From contig JAJNNX010000064.1 in NCBI GenBank assembly GCA_023159155.1, forward strand, positions 131,501 through 195,500: 64,000 nt of DNA. Reading direction: 5' to 3'. The position numbers and the translations under genes were made by a program. The DNA comes from Ustulina deusta. Its lineage: Eukaryota > Ascomycota > Sordariomycetes > Xylariales > Xylariaceae. Below are positions 35,075 to 47,556 of this stretch, in pieces. A model generated the notes under the pieces. That model was not told where the DNA came from and did not search any database. It saw only the letters and a list, made by a program, of their open reading frames with translations. How positions within the stretch are numbered: position 1 is the first letter of the stretch; every line of letters begins with the position of its first letter.

Positions 35075-35332
35075 CAAACACCCAATGATATCAGCAACCC
35101 GAAATGTCCGGTTCGATATTCATATTCGCCTCAGATCCCACGAGGAGGATCGATCACATCGAAGCCCTGGTTGCCTGTGCCGTCTCGTCAGGTGCACTTC
35201 TGGGGTTGGGACAAGGATTACTTCACCAATGACGAGCAAAATGGTCCCAGGTGGGAGAGAGAAGCGTGGGTCAAGGGCGGCCTTGTGCCAATAGTAACTC
35301 TCCCCAGGCCACCCATTGTTGCTGTTATGTAG
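35075..35332 (+). other. Coding-like segment without ATG, unknown
   Basis: Between a stop at 35072-35074 and a stop at 35330-35332 runs an open frame of 85 codons lacking any ATG until its last codon. It has strongly protein-like words (IPRGGSITSKPWLPVP, HFWGWDKDYFTNDE, WEREAWVKGGLVPIV). An acceptor-like ATATCAG ends at about 35093, about 177 bases after a GTGAGT at 34917, so it could be a 3' exon. No family is recognised. It may be the tail of a pseudogene or a missed gene. Confidence 0.28.
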
Positions 35333-36659
35333 GCCAGGCATGGAGGCTGGCGAGAGTCACCGACGCAGCTGGATGAGGGCCGATAGGTTTCCTGCGCAGT
35401 CGAGATGGCTCGTTTAGCTTGCATCAGCGTACAAGTGGACGATGTGACACTCCTCCGCTGCTGTGCATGATTTCTTGCAGCCTTGTTCATCCATGACAAC
35501 GCCATGCCCGGGTAGGGCTTTGGAGATGCTGACTGAGTTGGTAAATTAATATATCTTCTGCTACACTGCATTTCAGCATCCAAGGGCAGATAACTAACAA
35601 TACAAGATCAGCGTTGTATCGCGAGGCCTACTTGTACACCCTCTTTTGTTGCAGTAACTAACCTACCTCTATGCGTAGAAGTCGGAAATCTACCCCCAGG
35701 GCCAAGCTTTGGCTCGGGCGCGGTACGGTAGTGCTTATGAATAGTTGACAAGCGCGAATCGGGTATCCCTCCCCGTCCCATGTCTCACGACAAACGATCA
35801 TCAAATTGGTTAGTACGACTAGCTATGCAATATCCTGATATCCTGACGATTCCTTTAAAAGACGATACCATCTCGCGGTGCCACCAACTCTAGAGGTCCT
35901 GTTGTGAGAGAGGGACCATCTCCTTTCGTATTCCAATACTGAAGTAGTGATTTGGCACTGGCTGCTAGTTAAATTCCCTTAAGCCGATGCGGAAACCCCT
36001 AAAGAGAGGTAAAAATAACCCTCCACTATTTAAAGCGCTCATACTAGATGAGGACGAGTCAACAATCCAAGACAGCACTCGAGATAGTTGGTCTGAAAGC
36101 AAATTATCGACGTGGAGCGTCCGTGGAGGGCTCCGGCAAGCACATGCTCCAAGAAGATACGCATGACGACGAAACCCAATATCTTCCACCAGAAGAAGCT
36201 ATGAAAGTTAAGTAACTAGAACAGCAGCGAAGCAAAATATTGGGTGGGGAAGAGGTGCTCTGGCGTATAATACTGCATACAGAGGTAGTGAGCTATTAAG
36301 GCTGGTCGTTGATAAACCAAGTTTTATTTTTATTTTTATTTTTTAGCTTTGGCATTAAGAGGTGTCCTGGTGATGGTATCGCAAAAGCTGATCGATTAAG
36401 GTAAAAATAAATGGCTTCAACACTATGGCTACCTGAGGTGTTCAGATGGCAAAAGGTTCCTTTGTGTGGCAAGTGATCGCTGCTAGGAGGAAGGCATGAA
36501 CTCTGCAACCCATTAAAATACTGCATATATACTTGTCCATCGGCGTGAAGTGGGGGAGCAGGGGGAGCAGGGGGAGGAGGATGGATGATTTTGGGGATCA
36601 AATGAATTAGTAGCGACACCAGCATGAACATTGGCATAGATAACGTACCACACTTACCC

Positions 36660-36960
36660 ACCTAACCTGAGGAGGTAGTACCTACCTATCTAGGTATCTA
36701 CCAGGGAGTGTAGGTAAGCGAGTACCTACTTAGTATGTAGGTAGAGGTCAAGGTAGTGTGCACATGTGCACATGTGCCGTGTGTGCTAACTGGTCTAGAC
36801 CGAAATGGGGCCTACTGACCCATAATTGAGGTGGATAGTTAGGTAGTACCAAGGTACGTGTATATCGTACTAGTAGCCTGGAGGTATGATACAGTACGGA
36901 ACAGCCCTCAGTGCCCCAGCCTTATCCAGTATACCGTAGGTACCTACATAGGTTCCATTC
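36660..36960. repeat. TAGG/CCTA-rich low-complexity cluster
   Basis: Words such as CCTACCTA, TAGGTAGG and TACCTACTTAG follow one another imperfectly, without a fixed period. The same words recur near 15880-15990, 39220-39300, 52500-52640, 53029-53290 and 59990-60150. They are always outside genes. Confidence 0.6.
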
Positions 36961-39900
36961 CTCTCTCAAAGTTCTCACTGACGTGCTACGAGTCTACGAC
37001 ACAGCGAGAATAGCCTTTCCAACCTGGTACTCCTGATTTTTAGATCCTAAGAAATGTTTTCACATGAAGTGTGCAGGCATCAAACCCCAGTCTACAACCA
37101 CATTCAAAGCCCGCATTTAAGGACCTATCTCAACAGCTGGACTGTTCCTATATTTGCACTCAGTATAGTTGTTTAAAACACTATACTGGGCTCTCCCGTC
37201 AAACATCTAAACATCAAATGTGTCAACCGTCTTTTGGCCGAATAAAAAGCTCGATATGGCGCAACTGCAGGCCTTGGCTTTCCACGATTGGTTTCTTCTA
37301 TTAGTGCTGCCGGTACCCCTGGCGGCTCTTGACCGGTCGGTCAACTTGCCATGCATCCATGATAGGTAGTAAATTTCGAGATGCTATACTGTAGTACCGA
37401 GTTGTATGGACTGATGATGATGAGACTTGCAAAACTGCCGTGGCTGAGTAAGTCGGTTGTATAGCAGTATCTTGGTACTCTTCTCCCTTATGCACAAGGA
37501 ACATCAGCCCACGTAAATTGTGAACCGAAACGCATGCCCATGGGTAGCACATGGCTTTTGTAGCTGCCGAGCCATCCAGGCAATCACAAGATCAAGCATA
37601 CGTATAGGTAGGTAGCTTGACGAAACGTTCCGAACAGGCCAAGCCTGTGGCGCCATCCAGGATATCCTATTGTAAGTGCAAGAAAGCCGTTACTTACTGC
37701 TAATTCAACCGTCCTCATCTACTTATGATACCTGTGTTAGCGCAAGATTCAAGCGTTGGAATTGTTTGAGGGATTTTGTTAGAATCAAGCATAATATCGC
37801 CGCAGGCTCCAAGCATCCATCATCAACGATTAATAAGCTCACACACGCAAGCCTGTGCCATTCACGAGATGTGAATGAAGCTCAACAGAATCCCCACTTG
37901 ACGTACCTAGAAGTGCATGTTGAGGAACAACAGTGTGTTGGCCATTAGTGAGTGGGTCGTCACAGATGGAGAAAGCATCGAATGGGAGCGAGACCCGGAC
38001 ACACCCACCAAACAGCTTCTCACTCGCTTGCTCAGGCACGTTTCCTACTTCGCACCCACCGAGCCATCGGACCGCTTCGCAACCGTTACGCGAGTCGAGG
38101 TACCTCGTCTCATATGTTCGATCGTTCGGGTAGGTTCTTGGTGTGCTGGTACATACACGTGTATTTGATGCTGATCGATCAGATTAACAAGCATATGGTG
38201 TGTGGTAAAGCTCTGTGGCCCCTGATTGCTTGAATATCGACCCATATTCAACGCGCCGGACGATATTGGCTCAGGAGTAGAAACGCTCATCACAACATCG
38301 GCCAATATCGTTCTACCGCGTCTCCAAAATTGCGAGGACAAAGCGACGTCAGAAGAACCAGCGATATGAGCAACGAGCATAGTTTCTCAACATATCAAAC
38401 GCTGTCTGTCTTGTCTAGGGATCTAGATGTGACTGATGGTGGGTGAGGTGCTCGCCCCCACATACCAGCTGTAACCCTCCATCATGTAATCTGTACAGCA
38501 TGGTGCTACCTACACTGGGTGCTTGCTCGAGCAAGGAGGGCCTGCATGCACAATGTCCCAAGTCGAGGCACACGAGAATGGAGGCGAGAGGCTCTGCCTC
38601 CACTACGAGGCCCCCCATGCAAGACGCAGAATATACTAGAAGTTGAGTACCATTTGATAGCACTACTACCTATATGACAGGCACATAATTAGGCCATTGA
38701 GTAAGTCAACAGCAGCTAAAGCTGCCAGTCATATAGTATTACCTATTGTGTATATTGCGCATATATGAACAGGCGTAAGGTTATCTAAACCTCATTTCTC
38801 TAAACTCAACATGTTGAAGTTTTATGCTGTTTGATAAAAATTGACAAATAGGGACAAGCAGATATCTAAATACTATCAAGCTCTATCTGCCGAGGGATTT
38901 TCAGATAAGAGCTAAGAAGCAACAGACTTTTTAGATAAATAAATGAGAAAGGGTTTGTTAGCGCACCAATACCAGATGCTCTGCTTTATCTCACGTCCTG
39001 TTGTTTTTAAGCTTTGCAGAGATGGTTTGGAGCGTTAAATGATTGAACATGGTCTGCACAGCCTCATGATGGCCGAGAAATTCAAGGAACTGGAAACTCA
39101 AAACACCCCGGCAGTTGCAGTTGGGCCCCGCAGCAATAAATTGCTCCCAGAGAGCGAGTGGGGCTGCACCAACTGCTTCTGCTAGCTTCTGCACCTTGTT
39201 GTGTTCTGGTACAGTACCTAGTGTACTGTAGCTACCTACATATGCACCTTACCTCTCTAGTGCGCACTAGGTACCTAGTCACCCAGGTACTCATACTACA
39301 CCAGTTGCAGTGAGGTAGCCGGGTATACTACCAAAGGACCCAAAGTGAGCGACCATCTTAGCGTGTGCCTGTCCCGAGCTGCAAGCTTGGTGGGCCTGGC
39401 AGCTTGGCTTGCTTTTGTACTCGGGTAAGTTACTGGGCTGCTGCCAGTACCTTCAACCCCCAGCACATGTTACTCGTGGTCTTTGCTCTCTCCTAATGCA
39501 GTACCCCACAAAGTTTCTACCCAAGTACCTATTAGAAGATTAGCTAAATGTCCAGTAAGGTTTACATAAAACTTCAATTGTAAGGTGTATAGCAATACAT
39601 TGTTGAGGAGAGCAAGAGATCTTTCTGTATGGACTAAGCATTCCATCAAAGTTATATACTACTTTTTACTAAGAAGTGTGCTAGTGCGGTAGGCATTAGG
39701 GAAACCAGTTGCAGGTGAAGCTACTATACACACAACAGTCCAGAGTAGTACCTGTATGTTGTAGTCTCAAAATAAATGGAACTATGAAAGTCTCCACGGA
39801 GTACCTGCCTGGTAGTTAAATTCTATTTCCTAAATTATATTAGCATTACAGTTAACATTTACCTATAATAGTATACCTACACTACCTTTTTTGGATACCT

Positions 39901-40429
39901 TGTAATTCTGCAACTTCTACTACACTATATATAATATACCACCTTGGTATATAGCTATATATCTCTCTGTATGTATTCCTAAGTAGGTATTTGTATAGAG
40001 AATTTTGAATTTGTTTGCTGCTGTCTTATATTCGAGTGGTAGATATGAGATCTTGTCTGAGCAGCTAGGTCAAACGCTTACTAAGTAAAGTAGGTACGCT
40101 ATCGACAAGCCGAGAGAGTCAAGCAGCTACGGACCCGGGAGCTCCAAAGTGTGTATAGCGAGAAAATAAAGTAGGTAGCCCATTTAGCGGGAACCTCAAC
40201 CGCAAAGGTACCTCCTAGTGTATAGATATGCACCTTATACCTAGTGTAATCTACCTGGCACCTACACCCGGTCTGCCCCATCTATTTCAGTACCTGCTTT
40301 GTCGCCTCTAAGCTCTGGGTAACCTCACTCTGCATATATATAGCGAGTGTACTAGAAATGGACTTGGCCATACCCGCATACTGATACTGATACTGCTCAA
40401 TCTCAATCTCATATCCATATCATAGATAC

Positions 40430-41966
40430 TCATCCTCACCCCCTCCGACCCTCTCTCTCCACCCTCTTACCTTTCTTCTCTCCCATCCAACACAACATCG
40501 CATCTGGATTAGGCCCAGCCCAACTGCAGTGACCCAGAACAGGAACTGTGAGTCCCTCTTTCATCACCCATCTTCGATCATTCACGCCTACATACTTAGA
40601 ATCTGTATTTTTAATCTTCGTCACACCACAAGAACCTGCTTAGAGTTGCTTTCTCTTTCGTGACCTGCCTACCACCCACCACCCTGACTCTTCTATACCG
40701 GCATCTCCCACCGCCTCACATGGGGAGACGACAACAACTGATCAGAATTTAACAATCGCCAGAAGAACCCGTATTGTTATCGCAATTGAAAAAGAACGAA
40801 GAAGCAAAGGCAATCGACTTGAAGACCGTCTACTCATAGTGGAGAGGAGGTTGCAAGAGAAGTGGGGGAGAGCATGCGCGGCCATACAAAGACCACACCT
40901 CGAGCGAAAATCCACCACCACCCACCCCATCGGCCGCTTCGCCCGTCTGCTGCTACTCCGGTACTGTTGTACCTACTAGTGTATGTACGGTATTATTATA
41001 GTCTCCCCTCTAACAACCCTGCAACCCAACCCTTTGACCCTGTCCCAAAGTAGTGTACAAACACAGGCCCGTCCTCCAATCAACAATCCTTTCCACTCGT
41101 CCTCTTCTATCCCACGCCCTCCAGGAAGAAAGACCAGGAAGAGCAGACAGACAGACACAGACACAGAGAGACAAGCTCACGCTTTCTCTCTACCTATACC
41201 CCCTCTTCCCCAAACTCGGCCCCCCAAATTGTGTTCTTATTAATTCTAGTTCCTCCAAAACATTCTAATTCCTCGCTTTCTCGCAGGCCCAAGGTCTTTT
41301 CTCGTCTCCGTCGTTGTCGTTGTTGTTGTCAACCAAGCCGAGCAGAGTGATCTGCCCTGACCTAACCTACCTCGACTTGCATTCCTCCACCCGCGCCCGC
41401 CGCTGTTGTCCTGTCTTATCTCACCCGCGCACCAACGAGCATCACGCGCGCCCACACCCGCCCACCGCTCCCGAACCATCGTCGCTACGGTTTCTCCATT
41501 TTTCCCCCGGTCGCGCGCGCTGTCGCTCAGGAACCAAGCAGTCGATCCTCGTGTGCCAACTCGTCAGCCTACCAGCTGCACTGCACTGCACTGCACTGCA
41601 CCATACTACTGTGGTCGCTGTCGGCGCGGCGCATTTTACCAGCTGAGTCCTGCGTTACCGTGCACCCATAATTACCGTCAGAGGCGCACGCATGGTATCA
41701 CACCGATCGATCACCTACCGTTCTCGACACATCATTCAATCTATCAATCCATCGATCAATCAATCGCATCGTCCCAGAGACATCATTGCATAGCTCGGCG
41801 TCACACCACACAGGATCCCTACGAGTCCGCAACGCTCAGACTCGACCTGCTCTGATCAGCGCAATCGTCGTCGCCCCCTATCCTCGACCGCACACGATTA
41901 CTGCCTTGCACAGGAATCCCCTGTGTCCCGTTTCCCCATGGTAACTGAGTATATGCATCTCGAAGC
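40430..41966 (+). promoter_or_regulatory. Long CT-rich leader or promoter of the Whi3-like gene
   Basis: About 1.5 kb before the ATG at 41967 is rich in C and T on the plus strand and holds several upstream ATG frames, the longest at 41406-41855 ending about 110 bp before the start. This fits a long 5' leader, a feature common for regulators of growth in filamentous fungi. A 5-copy CTGCA repeat lies inside it. Confidence 0.4.
41576..41600 (+). repeat. (CTGCA)5 pentanucleotide repeat
   Basis: Five perfect head-to-tail CTGCA units lie in the presumed 5' leader of the Whi3-like gene. Length change here would not touch the main reading frame, but would shift the short upstream frames that cross it. 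Confidence 0.9.
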
Positions 41967-43658
41967 ATGAACGTAGACCTCCCCGCTCAAGGCCCAATCC
42001 CAAGACCGACCAAGTCGCCTCTATTTTCTTTGTCTGATAGTCGGACGAGCTCCTTCTCCCTTGCTACTGCTATCACCAGTCCTCCCAAGTCGACCATGTC
42101 AGTCCATGGCTTTGTCGGCCAGCCGCTCTCGCAGCAACAGTTCAGGACTGCGGCTTCATCGAAACCTGCGATACATCCATTCGACCATGAAGCATCAGCC
42201 AAGCCTATTGGGACACCCTTTGGTGTTCCACCTTCTTCACGTCAAGTTTTGATTCGCTGCCTTCCTCCCGACACCACCAATGAACAAGTGCAGTTAATGC
42301 TCCTGTTTTCGCAAGAGCTCGTTAGTATTGAGGTCCTTCCCCTAGATAGGTCTCAAGACGTGGGACTCCGTTCGGCCATTGTCCGGTTTAATACTCTTGC
42401 GGGCGCACAGCAGGCGAAGGAGATGTTGCACGGCAAATCCACACGAATGAGCGAGGCTGAGTTGGTCGTTGAGATCATGTCTGGAAGCCCGACTGGTTCT
42501 AGAAGATATCCGATCGAGAATGGAGTATCAACTCAGTTGAACGGGTCTACTTCCATTACTTCACCAGTCGCATCTTCGCGCCAGCCTCCTCGGTTCAGCG
42601 ACACATTCCAGTCACTCGAGAAGATTGGACCCCCTTCAAACGGCTTGTACCCAATCAACGACGTGACGGAGTCGGATTATTATCAGAATATTTTTTCTCC
42701 ACAGTCGCCTATTGGCAATCATCTTACCAATCAAACACACAGTCTAGGAAAGACTCTCATCCATGATACCGCCGAGGACGACGAGACTCGAGAGCTTCTA
42801 AAAGATCCCGTTGCCTACGCTGAGAATGGAGCTACACAGCAAAGACGCGCTACAGCGCCACATCTGCCCATTACGCGCTTAGCTAATCTATCACTCAATA
42901 CGACCACCAACGGAACCACTCCAATAACACCGTATGCGCATTCGACCATGACTCCCCTATCTGCCCATGGCAATAATATGTCGCCAACTATGATGAATGG
43001 GACAAACCACTCGGTGAACTTCCAGATGAGTAATTTCAATCGCCATAATTTTCCGCCTGTCAACCCTGCGGATCAGAATCCACCGTGCAATACCCTCTAT
43101 GTTGGCAATTTACCAATCGACACCTCGGAGGAAGAACTGAAGGCCATGTTTCAAAAGCAACGCGGGTATAAGCGCCTCTGTTTCCGTACCAAGCAGAATG
43201 GCCCTATGTGCTTCGTGGAATTTGAAGACGTCTCTCATGCAACGAGAGCCCTCCACGAGCTTTATGGTAAGCTTCTACATAACAGTGTCAAGGGCGGTAT
43301 TCGCCTTAGCTTCTCTAAAAATCCGCTGGGTGTCCGCTCCGGTCAAACTCCAGGGCCTCCCACGAATGGTTCGATGGCTAGCATGAACGGGTTGATGGCG
43401 GCATCAGGCAATAGCTTTCCAATTACAAATAGGCCACCTCCCGGTCTGGCCACTCCCCCCGGCCTGAATCGTGTCGATTACAGCGGCAACAATCAGTCGG
43501 CTTCGAGCGGTACAACTACACCTTCAGGGTATCCAGGGAGCAACAGTCATGTCTGGAGTGGTCCATTGTACAATGGCCATCATTCGGCTGCTGGTTCTTC
43601 GTCTCCACCCAACGGGCCCACCTCATCCTATTTAACCCCCTTCATGATGGGACGGTAG
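41967..43658 (+). CDS. whi3: Whi3-like RNA-binding protein
   Basis: A single frame of 563 residues. A first, weaker RRM lies at about 91-171 (VLIRCLPPDTTNEQV, then LRSAIVRFNTLAGAQQA). A clear C-terminal RRM lies at about 372-450, with RNP2 LYVGNLP, RNP1-like GPMCFVEFED, and the group-specific block KRLCFRTKQNGPMCF followed by GGIRLSFSKNPLG. This block is the hallmark of Whi3/Whi4-type proteins. In yeast Whi3 binds G1 cyclin mRNA and restrains cell-cycle entry; in hyphal fungi relatives form RNA-protein condensates that affect nuclear division and polarity. The linker and tail are rich in Ser, Asn, Gly and Pro, without the long poly-Gln tract of yeast or Ashbya Whi3. The start is the first ATG in frame; an upstream leader intron cannot be excluded. 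Confidence 0.9.
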   Translation: MNVDLPAQGPIPRPTKSPLFSLSDSRTSSFSLATAITSPPKSTMSVHGFVGQPLSQQQFRTAASSKPAIHPFDHEASAKPIGTPFGVPPSSRQVLIRCLPPDTTNEQVQLMLLFSQELVSIEVLPLDRSQDVGLRSAIVRFNTLAGAQQAKEMLHGKSTRMSEAELVVEIMSGSPTGSRRYPIENGVSTQLNGSTSITSPVASSRQPPRFSDTFQSLEKIGPPSNGLYPINDVTESDYYQNIFSPQSPIGNHLTNQTHSLGKTLIHDTAEDDETRELLKDPVAYAENGATQQRRATAPHLPITRLANLSLNTTTNGTTPITPYAHSTMTPLSAHGNNMSPTMMNGTNHSVNFQMSNFNRHNFPPVNPADQNPPCNTLYVGNLPIDTSEEELKAMFQKQRGYKRLCFRTKQNGPMCFVEFEDVSHATRALHELYGKLLHNSVKGGIRLSFSKNPLGVRSGQTPGPPTNGSMASMNGLMAASGNSFPITNRPPPGLATPPGLNRVDYSGNNQSASSGTTTPSGYPGSNSHVWSGPLYNGHHSAAGSSSPPNGPTSSYLTPFMMGR

Positions 43659-46600
43659 GCTTCAAGGCAACAAAGAATATCCGTCATAGAGGGTTGTTGA
43701 TATCATTTTGAAGATGTTCAAAATGGATGAGGGTATCATGCGTTTGTCCCCGAATTCTCAGCAAGATTCGTTTAGCCAGGAGGCAGTGGCCAAGGACTGT
43801 CACCGTTTCCAGGATTGTGAGCGGGTAGCCAATTTGGCTAGTGCTGCATATATTGGCGTTGGCAGTTGGTGATCATGTCTGTGCATCGTTAGCGTTGGCG
43901 TCGAGATCTCTGTGGTTACCCCTCAGATATGTCGAAGCATTGCTGCAACAGCCCAGGAGTTTTCGTGTTATTTCATTGTTTTTCAAGAACAGTCAGTTAT
44001 TTGGGCATTGTTCGGTATTCATCTTCTTTCCAACTTGTTCAGAGGCATTAGCGTCAGGGTTCTTTATTTTACACCATCACGACTTTGCAGCAATTATTCA
44101 CTGGTACTCAAACGCACAAATTTGGAGTTTGATTTTGAGGGCAAAGGGATTTTAACTTGTGCATTACGGCCATTAACCCTTGATCGGAATTATCCGATTA
44201 GGAATATCTACAACCTTGCATCGGGCCACAAGGCGAACTTTGTCATTCAGTATCGGACGGCTCTCATACCAACGGCAAATTTGATCGAGCAAGAAACTCG
44301 TCCGAGACAACTCATCGTCCATCAACATGACAGGAAGAAAAGGTGATGCTACTTTTCTATATGGAGCATTTCTCATACACGGCGAAAAAGGGGCAGGAAT
44401 AGGGTGGTATCAAGCGATGGGCGCTATATATTACAACTCGGATCTCGCCCTCGTCGGTAGCTCACCTACCAGCTGTATAACAGCAAAAGAGGTGGTCATT
44501 ATATCGTATTGCATTGGAGAGGAAGCGGCTGCATGGGTTTGGTGACTCCGCATCGTTGGCCGGTTTTCACAATTCTGCTATTCTCACAGGGCGAACATCA
44601 TGCGTAGGGCACTGGAGCAGGATTAAGGACGATTCATTGTGAATTTGGTTTCAGAGCAGGGAGAACGACTCAGAGATGACTGAACAGACGAAGCGGAATG
44701 CCGGTGCTTTTTTGGAGGTCTGTAGTAGGTTGGACGTGCTTTGAGCACACTGTTCCAATTGTTCCCGGGGGTTTGGTTGTCTCTCGAGTTCACATCTATA
44801 TTCTGTCACTTTCGCGCTGGGCTTCTAAACCTTAGAGATCATTGGTGGCGTACCTAGGAATATGGAAAGAAATGGGCCTTTCCTGCGACTCTTGTTTCCC
44901 CCCTGTCTCGCTTTACACACATCTATTTCATACATAATTTCTAGTCGGTTAGTTGTGGGTTTAGACGGTCACCTTGATTCGCATCTAGGAAAGAAGAGCA
45001 TATTCCAATTTAAAAGCAATGCCTCTGTGTAAGATCGAGGCTGACCTTGTTGGCCTGTCTTGTCGATACCCTGATATATGCGTCCTGTGTAATCAAGTAA
45101 TCTGCAGTCACCCTATCCCTCCATTAAGCGATACTAATTCTGCCCTTTGGCACTGTTACCTCTTTATGACTAGCTACTCAACCCGCGTGTCAGAGATATG
45201 TGAGGCATCTACTCCACGATCACAAGATACCCTCCATCAAGTGTGTAACCCTTCCATTCTCAGCCTGATTCAGGTAGATGCTTTGACTAGAAATAGACTT
45301 ATAAATATCAATCTATCGTGGGCGACTCCAGTTATTCTCTGAGTTGCTAGACAGCTCCATAGAGATGGATTCCGAGTAGACTTTGGACAGTCCCTCTTTG
45401 AGAATCCCTCATATTCCCTCTCCCAGCTCAGCGACCCCAAACCTAGAATCGGACAAATAAGCGTAGACGTCTGATTCATGTGCTGGCCATGCAAAGCCTT
45501 TCAATCTTACAATCAGCATAACAGTTGCTGTTGTCACAAATACATACGCGCCAAACCAGGACGGAAATTTTCATACTGTTGGATTGTAGACGACGTGGAG
45601 CCGAGATCTGCGCGCCGCCTAAGTTTGTGTAGTGAAACGTCAGGCTTTCCCTCCTCTTTCTATGCCGTTCTTCCTGTTATCGTGGACGCCGCTAACCGAA
45701 CTTTGACCTTCACACGCGTCAGAAGAAAGCTGAGTTTATTGGTGAGCTCTTGTCTCCTGGGGGGGAGGGGACTCGGCGGGAGGCGTTGAGAAGTTGCGAA
45801 GAGATTTGATGGTCAGACGACGGCGAGATAGCTCGAGTACGTGGCCCGCTGGCTCTTTGGTTGGGTAATTTTCGGGGACCCGAACCGGATATTCTTGGAA
45901 GGACACCGGGTTTTGAAAGGGAGTTAGTTGTGACTCAAGTTCAATTGAGAATGTTGGGTAGTTAATGCTTAGTCCGCCACCGACGCTTCATCGGACGCTC
46001 TGATTTGGAATACGTGGAATCGACTGGTTGGGGGGGAAAAAAAGTTTCGCTAGGTGGTAGTAGTGTGGCATTACTCTCTATTCGTGATAGGAGACATCTA
46101 ACCATTCATTGGGCAAAACAGAAATGCTGACTAGCAAGAACTAGCCCTTTGGGGTGTTTGTTCTGTGTACCTTGGCCCTAGACTTAGTCTCGAGTTACTG
46201 ACCGTATTGTTGGGGAACGGCCTACGAGAAGAGGTTCGAATAGCTACTTTGTCCTCGGATATCCAAATGTGCTAAGTTGTATCTCGGGTGATCTGGTACT
46301 GACCCCAGATGCTATCTTCTCGCATCGTTACTTCAGTAGCCTGTGGCTCTCTTCTATTCTGGGTGTTTGTGTCGTAGTCTAGGTAAACCATCGTTACGGA
46401 CTGGAGATAGTGGCGTGGTAGGCTGTTACCATTGCCCCTCATCGTTACCGATCTTATGTACGAAAAGTATCACGTAATTCGAAGTTAGAGACAGGAAGTC
46501 CGGGTGAGCTTAGGGGGCGGACTTCGTCGTCGGAACCCTTTGTCAATGACCGAAGCCCACCTCGGAACTTAAAATTCTCCAGCGAGCTTTTCGTTTTGGG

Positions 46601-47545
46601 CCATCCCCCTTTGCTTTGAAAGCAATAGATTAGGCTGTGAAAATCGTGCACTTCATATGTAATCATTACGCTTTTGACTTGAAGCCTCTTTCTATTTGGT
46701 AGGGCGTCCTAATCCATGGCATTAAAGCCACATATGGTATGAATCCAATTAGCGAGAGACGCCTTGGTTGAACAGCCTCGATCCGGAGGACAGGTTTTTG
46801 GCATCATAGTACCCCAGAGATCACACCTCCATCGAACCAGAACATAGCCGGATATCTTCACGTCACGTCTCCCTCGTACGCAATTGCGTGAAATTGATTA
46901 GCAGGACCCTGTAATTTCACAGTGAGCCGCAAGGAAGAAAGGACTCCCCACTTCTAGGAAAACTTTGGCCATTCAACAGTCAATCTCGTTTTGCAGAACA
47001 GGGGGCAAATATGTTTTTTTCCGCGGCTAGGAGATATAGTTTTAAGGGCGGGAAGGAAGCAGACACACTGACAGACCATTTTACATTTTTGTTCGAACGG
47101 TGGGGAATTTTCCCTAGATAGTATTCATGTCGCGATCTCGTTACATCATATACCTATTCGACTTCATCTCCATAGTCTCCTCGTGGTACCAACGGCTACA
47201 ACAGGATATACCAAATCCACACTAAAGACACCACGCCAAATCAGGAACAAGGGGCGCATGCCGAGGTGCTACAGTAAGTTCCACGCGTCACTGTCGACCT
47301 GTCAGATATCCGGGGTTGGTGGGCCTTGGCGGAATTGGTAGTGGACGGAAGATCAAGTCTCTGGAGAGGTTCTTGACCTGCCCTATTGATATTTATTCTA
47401 CAGGAATGGGTCCTTGTTTCTGGGCCTCGTTGCGAGTCAACGTATTTAGAATGTGCATTTGTAGAGAAGCCGGCTGACCTTACAAATATCGGTGTAGTCG
47501 GAACAGTAATTCATAGATTTCGTTGTTGGATCTAGCAACCGTCGG

Positions 47546-47556
47546 CCCCCCCCCCC
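47546..47556 (+). repeat. Run of 11 C
   Basis: An uninterrupted C tract lies in a gene-free region. Its length is a likely site of polymorphism or sequencing error. Confidence 0.85.

Larger units (their letters stand above)
33057..40430. other. 7.4-kb gene-poor region
   Basis: No complete gene is supported. The region mixes normal-composition DNA, in which both strands are open over short distances (for example 33735-34151 plus, and 37676-38663 on both strands), with an AT-rich part at about 38690-40080 that is closed in all frames. A coding-like segment at 35075-35332 is described separately. TAGG/CCTA words are dense at 36660-36960 and 39220-39300. No tRNA, rRNA or transposase was recognised. 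Confidence 0.45.

Noticed and set aside
37676..38663. Several 66-111-codon frames on both strands
   Set aside because: Both strands are open at once and no reading is clearly better, so no gene can be assigned.
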